Assembly: GCA_003150395.1 (NCBI GenBank) | Contig: QAMI01000020.1 | Span: 1 to 43,401 of the forward strand | DNA length: 43,401 bases | Direction of reading: 5' to 3' | DNA from: Candidatus Gastranaerophilales bacterium | Lineage (GTDB): Bacteria > Cyanobacteriota > Vampirovibrionia > Gastranaerophilales > Gastranaerophilaceae | Shown here: positions 1-7,753 of the stretch, piece by piece | How positions within the stretch are numbered: the stretch's first letter is position 1 | How the letters are laid out: each line of letters opens with the position of its first letter | The notes under the pieces: model-generated | Seen by the model: only the letters and a program-made list of their open reading frames with translations | What the model was told of the DNA's origin: nothing | The model's database searches: none | Position numbers and translations under genes: made by a program

Positions 1-50
1 AGTTCCGTAAAAAGATTATTCATAGTATAATTGTAGCATGGTTAATTGTT

Positions 51-81
51 GGTGAAAAGTGAAAGGTGAAAAGTGAAAGGT
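51..81. repeat. Heptamer tandem repeat (RGTGAAA, about four units)
   Basis: Four consecutive 7-bp units alternate GGTGAAA and AGTGAAA, so it also reads as a 14-bp unit repeated twice. The array overlaps the probable ribosome-binding region and start codon of the solute-binding protein gene. Slippage here would change the spacing or frame of the start. Confidence 0.75.
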
Positions 82-1305
82 CGTTTTCTTAAAAAAGTTA
101 TTCTTATTATTTTGATAATTATTGCAATATTACTCACTGTACCATCTCATGAACCGGCAAAATCGCAGCATGAGGTAATTTTCTGGACGCTCCAGATGAA
201 TGATTTTTCAGATTACATGAATGGTGTTATCTCGGAATTTGAAACAGAAAATCCCGGCATTAAAATCAAATGGATTGATGTTCCGTTTTCAGAAGGTGAA
301 AAACGCACGCTGGCTTCTGTATTGAGCGACAACCCGCCGGATTTGATTAATTTAAATCCTGATTTTTCTGCAACTTTGGCTCAGAAAGGCACGCTTTATG
401 AAATTCCCTCAGACGCGGTAAAAGATTTCAACAGCGAAATCATAAACTCGTTGAAATATAATGGAAAACTATATTCAATTCCGTGGTATGCGACTTCAGC
501 CGTCACGATTTACAATAAGGCTTTAGTCAAAAAGTCAGGAATTGCCGTTCCTAAAACTTACGAAGAATTGGCAATCTCAGCGCCCGTTGTCAGAGAAAAA
601 ACAAATGCGTATATTTTTCTTCCAAATATAACAGAAAACGACACCATGCTTAAAATTCTGAACAAATACGGCGTAAATTCTTACGAAAATATAAATTCCG
701 AAAAGTCTGCGGAGGTTTTCGAACTTTTCAAAAACCTTTATCAGAAAAACCTTATCCCAAAAGAAAGCATTACGCAAACCCACCGCGAAGCTTTGGAAAA
801 ATACATGTCTGAAAATGTCGTGCTGTTTCAGGCTGGAGCGAATTTTCTCAATATGATTCAAGAAAACGCCCCGAAAACTTATGAACACACGGATGTTGCT
901 CCGCAATTGACCGGTGAAATCGGGCAGAATGATTTTTCATTAATGAATTTTGTAATTCCGCTACGCGCAAAAAATAAAGATGAAGCTTTGAAGTTTGCCA
1001 TTTTTCTCACAAATGAGAAAAACCAGCTTGAGCTTGCAAAACTTACAAACATAATTGTGACAAATCAAAAAGCTTTGCAGGACGATTTCTACACAAAATA
1101 TGAAGAGCATGATTTGATGGCAAAAGCCCGCGTTATCAGCGCAAAGCAGCTTAACCATATTGAGCCGGCTCTTCAATCGGCTAGAAACCAGAAAGATATT
1201 AACAATCTTATAAATTCCGCTGTTCAGGAAATCTTGCTAAACAAAGCAAGCACCAAAGAGGTGCTTGACAAAGTTTCAAAAGATTGGAAATTGCTAACAG
1301 ACTAA
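73..1305 (+). CDS. ABC transporter extracellular solute-binding protein, family 1 (sugar type)
   Basis: This is the substrate-capture component of a carbohydrate-type ABC importer. The N-terminus is basic, followed by a hydrophobic stretch (about residues 8-24) that fits an uncleaved anchor or signal peptide; no lipobox cysteine is visible. The body has the family-1 pattern: a VIFWTLQ strand, EFETENPGIKIKWIDVPFSE, the DLINLNPDFSATLAQKG segment and SIPWYATSAVTIYNKAL (hinge region). Its 410 residues are typical of the family. The start is GTG, the first start after an in-frame stop at 67-69. No permease or ATPase genes follow; partners could lie upstream of the window or elsewhere. A TATAAT at 26-31 could be its -10 box. 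It converges with the next gene and the two overlap by 4 bp. The sugar is unknown. Confidence 0.8.
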   Translation: MKGRFLKKVILIILIIIAILLTVPSHEPAKSQHEVIFWTLQMNDFSDYMNGVISEFETENPGIKIKWIDVPFSEGEKRTLASVLSDNPPDLINLNPDFSATLAQKGTLYEIPSDAVKDFNSEIINSLKYNGKLYSIPWYATSAVTIYNKALVKKSGIAVPKTYEELAISAPVVREKTNAYIFLPNITENDTMLKILNKYGVNSYENINSEKSAEVFELFKNLYQKNLIPKESITQTHREALEKYMSENVVLFQAGANFLNMIQENAPKTYEHTDVAPQLTGEIGQNDFSLMNFVIPLRAKNKDEALKFAIFLTNEKNQLELAKLTNIIVTNQKALQDDFYTKYEEHDLMAKARVISAKQLNHIEPALQSARNQKDINNLINSAVQEILLNKASTKEVLDKVSKDWKLLTD

Positions 1306-1805
1306 CAATGCCAATGGCGATGGTGGCAGCCGCCTGAAATGTTGATTTCTGTATAAGAAGTTGACATTGGCATTCCCATTGGCATTGGAGGAGGCATCGG
1401 AGGCCCCATCATTGGCATTCCGACAAATCCGCCGTAAAATCCGCCGAATACCCCTCCACCGAAGGGGCCGACACCAAAGCAGCCGCCAAACGGGTTCATT
1501 GATGTCAAAAGCGAAGCGCCGAAAAGATTTTGCATGCCTTTTTGGTCTGCTTCATCCGTACCATACCCTGCCGCAGCATTTGCAATATATCCCAAATAGC
1601 TTCCGCCAAATCTGTCACCGCCTGTGCGTTCGTAAATATCTTTCGCTGCAATATTACGAACTGTGCCGGTCATTGCGTGCCGGCCGAAATTCATGATAGA
1701 AGTGCCCCAATCAGCGCCGTTATTTTTTTCTTCAAGCGCATTGGCTGCACTGCCCATCCAGGCATTAAAATTACTTAAAATGAAGTTTGCTTTTCCTAAA
1801 CTCAT
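1302..1805 (-). CDS. Hypothetical Gly/Pro/Met-rich protein with His/Cys tail
   Basis: No family recognised. The N-terminal half (about residues 1-100) is an ordinary-looking soluble sequence with no signal peptide. From about residue 105 it becomes low complexity: Gly/Phe-rich segments, then a Met/Pro-rich stretch (about 128-146), and it ends in CHHRHWHC, a cluster of two Cys and four His at the very C-terminus that could bind a transition metal. The ATG at 1805 is preceded by a GAGAG-type ribosome-binding site. Its stop codon overlaps the stop of the convergent solute-binding protein gene. Function unknown; a metal-binding or surface role is only a guess from composition. Confidence 0.6.
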   Translation of the reverse strand: MSLGKANFILSNFNAWMGSAANALEEKNNGADWGTSIMNFGRHAMTGTVRNIAAKDIYERTGGDRFGGSYLGYIANAAAGYGTDEADQKGMQNLFGASLLTSMNPFGGCFGVGPFGGGVFGGFYGGFVGMPMMGPPMPPPMPMGMPMSTSYTEINISGGCHHRHWHC

Positions 1806-1977
1806 AAATTTACTCTCTGGTTATATATCCTATATATATTAAAAATATTATTCCCTAAAAATTGACATGAATTTGTATGTTTGTAAAGATATGTTAACAA
1901 ATTCGGCGCTAAATTAAAGTTTAGCATACAGTATGCCGATTTATAACTTAAGGAAATTAAAAAGGGATACGAAAACA

Positions 1978-2484
1978 ATGGCTCTTAATGTTTACAATAC
2001 AAATTATAAACTTGGCATTGACACTTCTGTTCTAAAAGAGGTTTCAGCAGAAATCCTTAAAAGAGCAGAAGCTAAAAACAGCCAATATAATGTAAACAAT
2101 ACATTTGGCAGTGTTTTAAGAGCAACTGAAATCGGTGTTGATTTGTACAGCGGAAAAGTTGATGCAAAAACAGCCAATCAAATCGCCCTTAACAACAGCG
2201 GCTTGAACATTCAATTGAGTGAAAAAGCTCAGCAAGCTATTCAATTCCTCAAAACTCAGGCTGCACAAAATGTTTCCAAAAATGTTGAAGGTAAAATGAC
2301 AATTGCAGTTAACGAAACAGTTGAACAGCCTAAAACACAGCCTTCACCGCTTTTCAACAGTATTATAAGCAACAGCACAAGCAAAGACAAAAATGGTTCA
2401 AATCCTTTCTACCATGGTGAACTTTTAATGAAAGATGCCAAGAAAGGTAAAAAATCCGAAGAGCCACAAAGTATTTTCGGATAA
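1978..2484 (+). CDS. Hypothetical protein
   Basis: No family recognised. About 168 residues, soluble, rich in Asn, Gln, Ser and Lys, with no signal peptide or membrane segment. It opens with MALNVYNTNYKLGIDTSV, contains an Ala/Gln-rich central helix, and ends in a lysine-rich segment. I chose the ATG at 1978 because AAGGGA lies about 10 bases upstream; an in-frame ATG at 1933 (15 residues longer) has no ribosome-binding site. A TTGACA at 1862-1867 may be the -35 of its promoter. An imperfect dyad, GCTAAA (1908-1913) with TTTAGC (1920-1925), lies in its leader. It converges with the next gene. Confidence 0.6.
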   Translation: MALNVYNTNYKLGIDTSVLKEVSAEILKRAEAKNSQYNVNNTFGSVLRATEIGVDLYSGKVDAKTANQIALNNSGLNIQLSEKAQQAIQFLKTQAAQNVSKNVEGKMTIAVNETVEQPKTQPSPLFNSIISNSTSKDKNGSNPFYHGELLMKDAKKGKKSEEPQSIFG

Positions 2485-2500
2485 TAACATAAGAGTATCT

Positions 2501-2857
2501 TTACTCATTTGACGATTTCTCGTTATCGTCCTCGCGTTCATCTTTTTTTTGTTGATTTTTTTGATTGTTCTTATTCTTTTCATCAAGAATAAGCTGTTTT
2601 TTCTTTGAGTTGATAACATTGGCGACATTCATCATTGCAAGTGAGTTTAAAGTCGCACGCAAAACGGCGCTCCTGTCCATATATTTTTCAGACTCACGTT
2701 CCTGCTCTTCTTCTTCTCTTTGTTGTTGTGCAAAGTATTCTCCGCCCTGACCCATTTTGTCATCCTGGGTTCTTGCGGCCGTGCCGGAGATGTCGCCGCT
2801 CTTGAAGTTAAAAGAGCCGCCAATCCCGAAAAATCCTGCTGACCTGTTATCGACCAT
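2501..2857 (-). CDS. Hypothetical charged, Gln/Glu-rich protein
   Basis: No family recognised. 118 residues from the ATG at 2857, which has GAGGG 8 bases upstream; a GTG 18 bp further out (2875) is in frame but has no such site. The N-terminus is Gly/Phe-rich (FFGIGGSFNF), the middle is a Gln/Glu block likely to form a coiled coil (QQQREEEEQERESEK), then a short hydrophobic helix (LNSLAMMNVANVIN), and the C-terminus is a Lys/Asn/Gln/Asp/Glu polyampholyte likely to be disordered. It is convergent with the hypothetical gene before it. Function unknown. Confidence 0.55.
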   Translation of the reverse strand: MVDNRSAGFFGIGGSFNFKSGDISGTAARTQDDKMGQGGEYFAQQQREEEEQERESEKYMDRSAVLRATLNSLAMMNVANVINSKKKQLILDEKNKNNQKNQQKKDEREDDNEKSSNE

Positions 2858-3051
2858 ATTTTCTACCCTCGACACACTTGTTTGTGCGTGTTTATTCTAC
2901 GTGTTTTCTTGAGTATAGATGATTTAATGTTATATTAACTCATCTAAATAAATTATTTTGCTACGATATTAATAAAAGTTTACATAAAAGTATATTGGAT
3001 AATCGTGGAATATGTCAGATTGTTATAAAAATTTAATGCGGGTTTAGTGTG

Positions 3052-3079
3052 AAAAACCGAAACTTAAGTTTCGGTTTTT
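3052..3079 (-). terminator. Perfect 28-bp palindromic terminator
   Basis: The two arms (3052-3065 and 3066-3079) are exact reverse complements, with A-runs at one end and T-runs at the other, so it can terminate in both directions. It lies just downstream of the murA-coupled gene on the minus strand. Confidence 0.8.
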
Positions 3080-3110
3080 GTCTAAAAGCTTATTGGTTTA
3101 ATATTCTGGG

Positions 3111-3449
3111 TCATTTATCTTTATTTGGGCTTTCGTATTCAATACCCATTTCTTTCAGTGTTCTGATGAAATTTTCCGCACAAATTTTTTGTGCTTCCGG
3201 AGGAACTATTCTCAAGATTTCAACTGTTTTCGATATTACAGGATCCTTGTCATACCAGCGGTTGTTTGCATTAACAGGTTTGACCATCTGGTAGAATTTT
3301 TCTATGGTTTCTTTTGAAACTTTTTGTTCAATTTTTTCCAGGAATATCTCTGCCTGAGCTCTTAATTCCGTTTGGTAATTCTTTAAAAGCTCAATTACTT
3401 CTAATAATAGCGGATCGTGATCGTACCAGCGTTTATAAGTAGGACTCAT
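3111..3449 (-). CDS. Hypothetical protein with two RWYDxDP repeats
   Basis: 112 residues, no recognised family. It has an internal duplication: RWYDHDPLLLEVIELLKN near the N-terminus and RWYDKDPVISKTVEILR near residue 63, each followed by a helical segment, suggesting two copies of a roughly 55-residue helical unit. No signal peptide. The ATG at 3449 lies inside the 3' end of murA (17-bp overlap), so translation is probably coupled to it. A terminator follows. Linkage to murA suggests co-expression with cell-wall synthesis, but no function is shown. Confidence 0.65.
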   Translation of the reverse strand: MSPTYKRWYDHDPLLLEVIELLKNYQTELRAQAEIFLEKIEQKVSKETIEKFYQMVKPVNANNRWYDKDPVISKTVEILRIVPPEAQKICAENFIRTLKEMGIEYESPNKDK

Positions 3450-4749
3450 TATGTATATCCTCCGTTAGGTTAGGCAATGTATCGTCTTTTCTTTCTATCT
3501 TGCCTCCTAACAATCTTAGCTTAGTTTCGAAATTTTCGTATCCTCTATCTATATGATGTAGTTTTTCGATTGTGGAATTGCCTTCAGCCATCAAGGCTGC
3601 AACAACGAGGGACGCTCCGGCTCTCAAATCGCTTGCCGCAAGAGTTGCACCGGTAAGCTTTTTAACACCTTTTATAATTGCATGGTTTCTGTCCTGATGA
3701 ATGTCAGCACCCATGCGGCGGAGTTCTGGAACTTGCATAAAGCGGTTTTCGTACAAACTTTCGGTAATTATTCCGACGCCGTTTGCAGTTGTCAAAAGTG
3801 TCATTGCCATTGACTGCAAGTCTGTCGGGAATCCTGGGTATGGCTGTGTAATAAAGTTTATTGAATTTAGTCTGTTTTTGCAGCTTACTTCAAGCGAATT
3901 GGGTTCTATAAGCTTAATATTTGCCCCCATTTTCAAAAGCTTGTCAGTGAAAAATGTCAGGTGGGCAGGATAAACTTCTCTGATAATTGCTTTACCGCGT
4001 GTTGCTATAATTGCAGTCATGAAAGTTCCGGCTTCAATTCTATCCGGAATTGTTGTGTATTCAATTGGATGAAGCTGTTCCTGTCTTACGCCGTTAATTA
4101 CGATTTCTGATGTTCCTGCACCGTTGACATCTGCCCCCATTGCGTTTAGGAAATTTGCCAAATCTACGATTTCAGGTTCCTGTGCTGCATTTTGAATTCT
4201 TGTTGCGCCTTCTGCCAAAACCCCTGCGAGCATGAGGTTTTCTGTAGCCCCAACAGACGGAATATCCAGATAAATATCAGTTCCGATTAAGCGGGTTGCT
4301 TTTGCGTGTACGTAGCCATTTTCAATTTTTATTTTAGCTCCGAGCGCTTCTAAGCCGCGAATGTGGAAGTCTACACGGCGTTCACCTATTGCACAGCCGC
4401 CTGGAAGTGCAACAATAGCTTCCTTGCATCGTGATACCAGGGCGCCCAAAACAATAAATGATGCACGCATTTTGCTTACTAATTCGTATTTTGCAGTAAC
4501 GCTTGTAATATTTGAGGCATCAATGGTAAGTGATTTTTCACTTTTGTTATAAGAAGTTTTTGCACCTAATTGCGCAATAACATTCAACATAATTTCAACG
4601 TCTGTTAAATCAGGAACGTTATAAATTTTTGTTTCGCCTTTAGCAAGCAAAGCGGCGGCCATAAGCTTTAAAACCGAATTTTTTGCTCCGCCTATTGTTA
4701 CTTCACCTCTTAATGGGGTCCCGCCTTTTATAAAATACTTATCTGTCAC
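3433..4749 (-). CDS. murA: UDP-N-acetylglucosamine 1-carboxyvinyltransferase
   Basis: Catalyses the first committed step of peptidoglycan synthesis: transfer of enolpyruvate from PEP to UDP-GlcNAc in the cytoplasm. The 438 residues match the family length. Visible motifs include GGAKNSVLK (Lys23-Asn24, substrate binding), the catalytic loop LPGGCAIGERRVDFHI with the PEP-attacking Cys at residue 119 (so probably fosfomycin-sensitive, as it is not Asp), and PGFPTDLQ with the conserved Asp. The start is GTG at 4749, supported by GGAGG 5 bases upstream. The downstream gene overlaps its 3' end by 17 bp, giving a two-gene operon closed by the terminator at 3052-3079. Confidence 0.95.
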   Translation of the reverse strand: MTDKYFIKGGTPLRGEVTIGGAKNSVLKLMAAALLAKGETKIYNVPDLTDVEIMLNVIAQLGAKTSYNKSEKSLTIDASNITSVTAKYELVSKMRASFIVLGALVSRCKEAIVALPGGCAIGERRVDFHIRGLEALGAKIKIENGYVHAKATRLIGTDIYLDIPSVGATENLMLAGVLAEGATRIQNAAQEPEIVDLANFLNAMGADVNGAGTSEIVINGVRQEQLHPIEYTTIPDRIEAGTFMTAIIATRGKAIIREVYPAHLTFFTDKLLKMGANIKLIEPNSLEVSCKNRLNSINFITQPYPGFPTDLQSMAMTLLTTANGVGIITESLYENRFMQVPELRRMGADIHQDRNHAIIKGVKKLTGATLAASDLRAGASLVVAALMAEGNSTIEKLHHIDRGYENFETKLRLLGGKIERKDDTLPNLTEDIHNESYL

Positions 4750-4893
4750 TTTTCCTCCGAAAAGAAAGAATTTTTATTAAATGTTTACTACTACATATAT
4801 GATAATACAACAATATTGCAATAAGTAAATAAGTTAAATAATGTAAAGAAAAGAAAAATTCCTTTATTTTTTAAAAATGATAATAATTCCTAC

Positions 4894-4922
4894 TTTACAA
4901 AATTTATTTTGTATTGTATAGT
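4894..4922 (+). promoter_or_regulatory. Sigma70-type promoter of the rubrerythrin gene
   Basis: TTTACA (4894-4899), a 17-bp spacer, and TATAGT (4917-4922). Transcription would begin near 4929, leaving a leader of about 47 bases with the ribosome-binding site AAAGGTGG before the ATG at 4976. Confidence 0.6.
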
Positions 4923-4975
4923 AATTTATGTAAAAGAGATTATAAAAATTTACGAAATTAAGAAAGGTGGTAAAA

Positions 4976-5515
4976 ATGGCAAAATTTGTATGTACAGTAT
5001 GCGGTTGGTCAACTGAAGCTGATAAAGCTCCTGAAAGATGTCCTCTTTGCGGCGCAACAACATTCAAAGAAATAGGCGGCGGCGAAAAAGTTTACGCTTG
5101 TGAGCATAAAGTTGGCGATGGTGTTGTTGAAGATAAAGAAATCATGGAAGGTTTAAGAGCACACTTCGCAGGTGAATGCACAGAAGTCGGCATGTACCTT
5201 GCAATGTCAAGAGTTGCTGAAAGAGAAGGTTATCCGGAAGTTGCAGAAGCTTACAAAAGATATGCTTTTGAAGAAGCTGAACATGCTGCAAAATTCGCTG
5301 AACTTTTGGGCGAAGTTGTTACTGATTCAACTAAGAAAAACCTTGAACTTCGTGCTGAAGCTGAACATGGCGCATGTGATGGTAAATTGGCTATTGCAAG
5401 ACGTGCAAAAGAATTGGGTTATGACGCAATTCATGATACAGTTCACGAAATGGCTAAAGATGAAGCTCGTCATGGAAAAGGCTTTGATGGTCTTTTGAAA
5501 AGATATTTTTCATAG
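4976..5515 (+). CDS. Rubrerythrin with N-terminal rubredoxin domain (reverse rubrerythrin type)
   Basis: A diiron peroxidase that detoxifies hydrogen peroxide in anaerobes. The rubredoxin-like iron site comes first (CTVCG and CPLCG, Cys6, 9, 22, 25), followed by a ferritin-like four-helix domain with the diiron ligand pattern: EGLRAHFAGECTE, EEAEHAAKFAELLGE (ExxH), EAEHG, and AKDEARHGKGF (ExxH). Classical rubrerythrin has the opposite domain order. I start at ATG 4976 (179 residues) because AAAGGTGG precedes it; the GTG at 4967 lies within that site. It has its own promoter and terminator, so it is monocistronic. It points to an anaerobic lifestyle. Confidence 0.9.
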   Translation: MAKFVCTVCGWSTEADKAPERCPLCGATTFKEIGGGEKVYACEHKVGDGVVEDKEIMEGLRAHFAGECTEVGMYLAMSRVAEREGYPEVAEAYKRYAFEEAEHAAKFAELLGEVVTDSTKKNLELRAEAEHGACDGKLAIARRAKELGYDAIHDTVHEMAKDEARHGKGFDGLLKRYFS

Positions 5516-5530
5516 TCTTTAAATTGTTCT

Positions 5531-5564
5531 TAACCCTGCTGCAAAATTTTGTGGCAGGGTTTTT
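5531..5564 (+). terminator. Rho-independent terminator of the rubrerythrin gene
   Basis: AACCCTGC (5532-5539) pairs with GCAGGGTT (5554-5561), followed by a T run. Confidence 0.8.
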
Positions 5565-5644
5565 GCATTTTCAATAGTTGCCTAAAAATTCAAAACTCAT
5601 TATAATAAAAAAGTTAAAGAAGTATTTTTGAAAGGAGCTAAAGT

Positions 5645-6496
5645 ATGAAAAAACAGACTATGATTGAATTTCAGGGGGGGGGGGCGTCTAAAAAACAGAT
5701 TCCTTCAAGGTTTTTAGGAACTTTTATTGGTAAAGGATTTACTTTAGCCGAGGTTCTAATTACCCTCGGCATAATCGGAATTATTGCAGCCATGACCCTG
5801 CCGACTGTGATAAATAATGCAAGGAATAAAGAACATGAGGCCAGATTTAAGCAAGCATACTCACTTATTTATCAGGCTGTACTTTTGATGGGAAATGACG
5901 ATCCGCAGCTCTGGCAAACATATTGCAGCAGCGGAATAGAAAAAGGTAATGCACAGTTTTTTATCAGAGATTTTGCTAAATATTTTCAAACCGTTGGAAC
6001 TTTTGATATTAATACTACAAAGAGCAGAGATTTGCGTAAATTAGGATATAAACAGGAATATTTTTACAGTGTCGATAGGGGTAAAAAGAAATTTAATCCT
6101 GACGGATATGATTATGGTGCATTTATTGCTAAAAATGGCATGATTGTTTTTAGCAGCGGCTGCTGGTGGGAAAGGGCTCTGGATTTTGTTGTTGATACAA
6201 ACGGACATAAAGGCCCTAATAAATTTGGTTATGATGTGTTTTATTTCCAGATTGCCAAAAATAATCAGCTTCTTCCTTCAAGTATTAGCAATTCTTTCAA
6301 CGCTGGATATTCTGAACAGTCGGGCTGCTGTTCTTTTGACGGAACTACGGATGGAAGCTTGTGTGACAGTTCAGAAGGAGGGGCACTGGGCGGACGTAGT
6401 AGTGATAACGGCGCCGCATGTTCAAGGTTTGCGTTAATGGACAGGTTCCCAGGGAATGATGCTAAACCTTATTGGAAAAGTCTTCCGCAGCCATAA
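5645..6496 (+). CDS. Prepilin-like (type IV pilin/pseudopilin N-terminus) protein, poly-G locus in open frame
   Basis: Secreted or surface protein with a prepilin-type N-terminus. The leader is unusually long (about 31 residues) and ends GKG|FTLAEVLITLGIIGIIAAMTLP: the Gly before Phe is the prepilin peptidase site, Glu at +5 follows the rule, and the hydrophobic helix is the pilin spine. The ectodomain (about 60-283) is Gly/Ser-rich with several Cys pairs and contains DTNGHKGPNKFGYDVFYF, a motif shared with the other prepilin genes here. Codons 10-14 contain an 11-G run (5674-5684). With 11 G the frame from the ATG at 5645 runs through the pilin; loss or gain of one G would close it. AAGGAG precedes the ATG. 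It is not in a pilus operon. No specific function can be assigned. Confidence 0.8.
   Translation: MKKQTMIEFQGGGASKKQIPSRFLGTFIGKGFTLAEVLITLGIIGIIAAMTLPTVINNARNKEHEARFKQAYSLIYQAVLLMGNDDPQLWQTYCSSGIEKGNAQFFIRDFAKYFQTVGTFDINTTKSRDLRKLGYKQEYFYSVDRGKKKFNPDGYDYGAFIAKNGMIVFSSGCWWERALDFVVDTNGHKGPNKFGYDVFYFQIAKNNQLLPSSISNSFNAGYSEQSGCCSFDGTTDGSLCDSSEGGALGGRSSDNGAACSRFALMDRFPGNDAKPYWKSLPQP
5674..5684 (+). repeat. Homopolymeric G tract (11 G), candidate phase-variation switch
   Basis: Eleven consecutive G inside the 5' coding part of the prepilin-like gene. The same position in the related gene at 37704 has 12 G. Eleven keeps the frame open here. Confidence 0.85.
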
Positions 6497-6536
6497 CTAC
6501 AGACTTCCGGTATCTTATAAAAACTCTAAATTAAAA

Positions 6537-6564
6537 GACCGCCTTAAATTTGGCGGCCTTTTTT
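6537..6564 (+). terminator. Rho-independent terminator after the prepilin-like gene
   Basis: GACCGCC (6537-6543) and GGCGGCC (6552-6558) form a stem with one mismatch around an 8-base loop, followed by six T. It lies between two convergent genes. Confidence 0.75.
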
Positions 6565-6594
6565 GTACATATTGATTTTTGAGAATTATCCAAA

Positions 6595-7455
6595 TTAAAA
6601 CGCATTTGCTGGTTTTTTCTGAGCAGTTGCGCCAGGAATTGACTGCCAGTTTGCAGCCATGATTTTCTTGAATGATTTTAGAGCTGTATCTTCAAGTTCA
6701 CCAAGCTCTTCTGCTTCCATGATAAGTTCTCTCAAAGGAAGCAATGCACGCTGGTCGCGAAGTACTCCGAGTGCTGCTGCTGCTCCTGCTCTTACAAGTT
6801 CATTTTCGTTACGGTTTTTCATAACATCGATAAGAGCTGGAACTGCTTTTGTGTCATTGAGTTTTCCAAGAGAGGTTACTGCGTAAATTCTTACGTTAAC
6901 CCATTCGTCATACAACATATTAATCACTTTATCAACAGCTTTTTTGTTGCCTATTTCGCCCAATGCTCTTGTTGCATCACAGCGTACATTAACTTTTTCG
7001 TGATCAAGTGATTCAATCAAAGCATCAGTTGCAACATCGCCGATTTCGATTAAAGCGTCAGTTGCAGTAATACAAACTTGCGGGTTTTCATCATTTAAAG
7101 CTTCTACAAGAGGTTCTACAACGATTGCTCCGCCTAAACGGCCAAGTGCTCTTGCTGCACGAACTCTAACATCTACGTTTCTGTCTTCACGCAAAGATTC
7201 AATTAAGTGAGTTGTTGCTTTGCAGTCGCCAAGTTCGCCGAGTGCTCTTGCTGCATATAATCTAACAGATCCGTTTTTGTCATGTTTTAAAACTTCGATT
7301 AACGGTTCAACAGCTTTTGAGTCGCCCATTTCGCCTAAAACGCGTGCGGCATTATATCTTACTTTTTCGGAATTGCTTGTTCTTAAATCCATCAACAATT
7401 CATCAAAAGATTTTTTCACTTGTTTTTTCTTGCTGTTCACACTAATTGTCATCAT
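6595..7455 (-). CDS. HEAT-repeat protein (PBS lyase HEAT-like repeats)
   Basis: 286 residues made almost entirely of about eight helical repeats of roughly 31 residues with the recurring core VR..AARALGELGD..A...LIE.L, typical of PBS-lyase HEAT-like repeats (CpcE/NblB-type in cyanobacteria). Such solenoids are protein-binding scaffolds. There are no signal peptide, membrane segment or catalytic motif. The N-terminus (about residues 1-25) is lysine-rich; the last 15 residues are outside the repeats. The ATG at 7455 has GGAGG immediately upstream. The partner is unknown, and phycobilisome chemistry is not implied in a non-photosynthetic relative. Confidence 0.85.
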   Translation of the reverse strand: MMTISVNSKKKQVKKSFDELLMDLRTSNSEKVRYNAARVLGEMGDSKAVEPLIEVLKHDKNGSVRLYAARALGELGDCKATTHLIESLREDRNVDVRVRAARALGRLGGAIVVEPLVEALNDENPQVCITATDALIEIGDVATDALIESLDHEKVNVRCDATRALGEIGNKKAVDKVINMLYDEWVNVRIYAVTSLGKLNDTKAVPALIDVMKNRNENELVRAGAAAALGVLRDQRALLPLRELIMEAEELGELEDTALKSFKKIMAANWQSIPGATAQKKPANAF

Positions 7456-7753
7456 TTTCCTCCGACACTACAAAATATTCTACACACTTATATTTCTATA
7501 AAGAATTTCTATAGAATATTATTGCCTTTTTACCTACTTTTAATTAATAATTATTTACAATTTAATCTTTTACTGTTGGGTTGTGAGATTTAATAAAGGG
7601 TAACACTCACACTTTATATTTATAATATAAACTATTTTTTTTAATCTGTCATGTAGTTGTTAGGATAATATTTCAAATTTAACGATTGTTTTTTTAACAA
7701 TTGATGAAATTCAATTATAGTAGTGTAAAATCTGTAACAAATTTTAACAATTA
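7456..7753. other. AT-rich intergenic region between two minus-strand genes
   Basis: About 300 bp without a gene. It must hold the promoter of the HEAT gene on the minus strand and the 3' end of the kinase transcript. Visible structure: a short inverted repeat, CGATTGTT with AACAATTG across a T run (around 7682-7702), usable as a weak terminator, and a duplicated TTTCTATA near 7492-7515. Nothing else is recognisable. Confidence 0.5.

Noticed and set aside
1361..1778. Plus-strand ORFs opposite the Gly/Met-rich protein
   Set aside because: They are antisense shadows without ribosome-binding sites, whereas the minus-strand frame has a start, a site and a convincing C-terminal motif.
4876..4892. 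Fur/PerR-like box before rubrerythrin
   Set aside because: Only a loose GATAAT/ATAATT resemblance in a very AT-rich region; too few matches to support.
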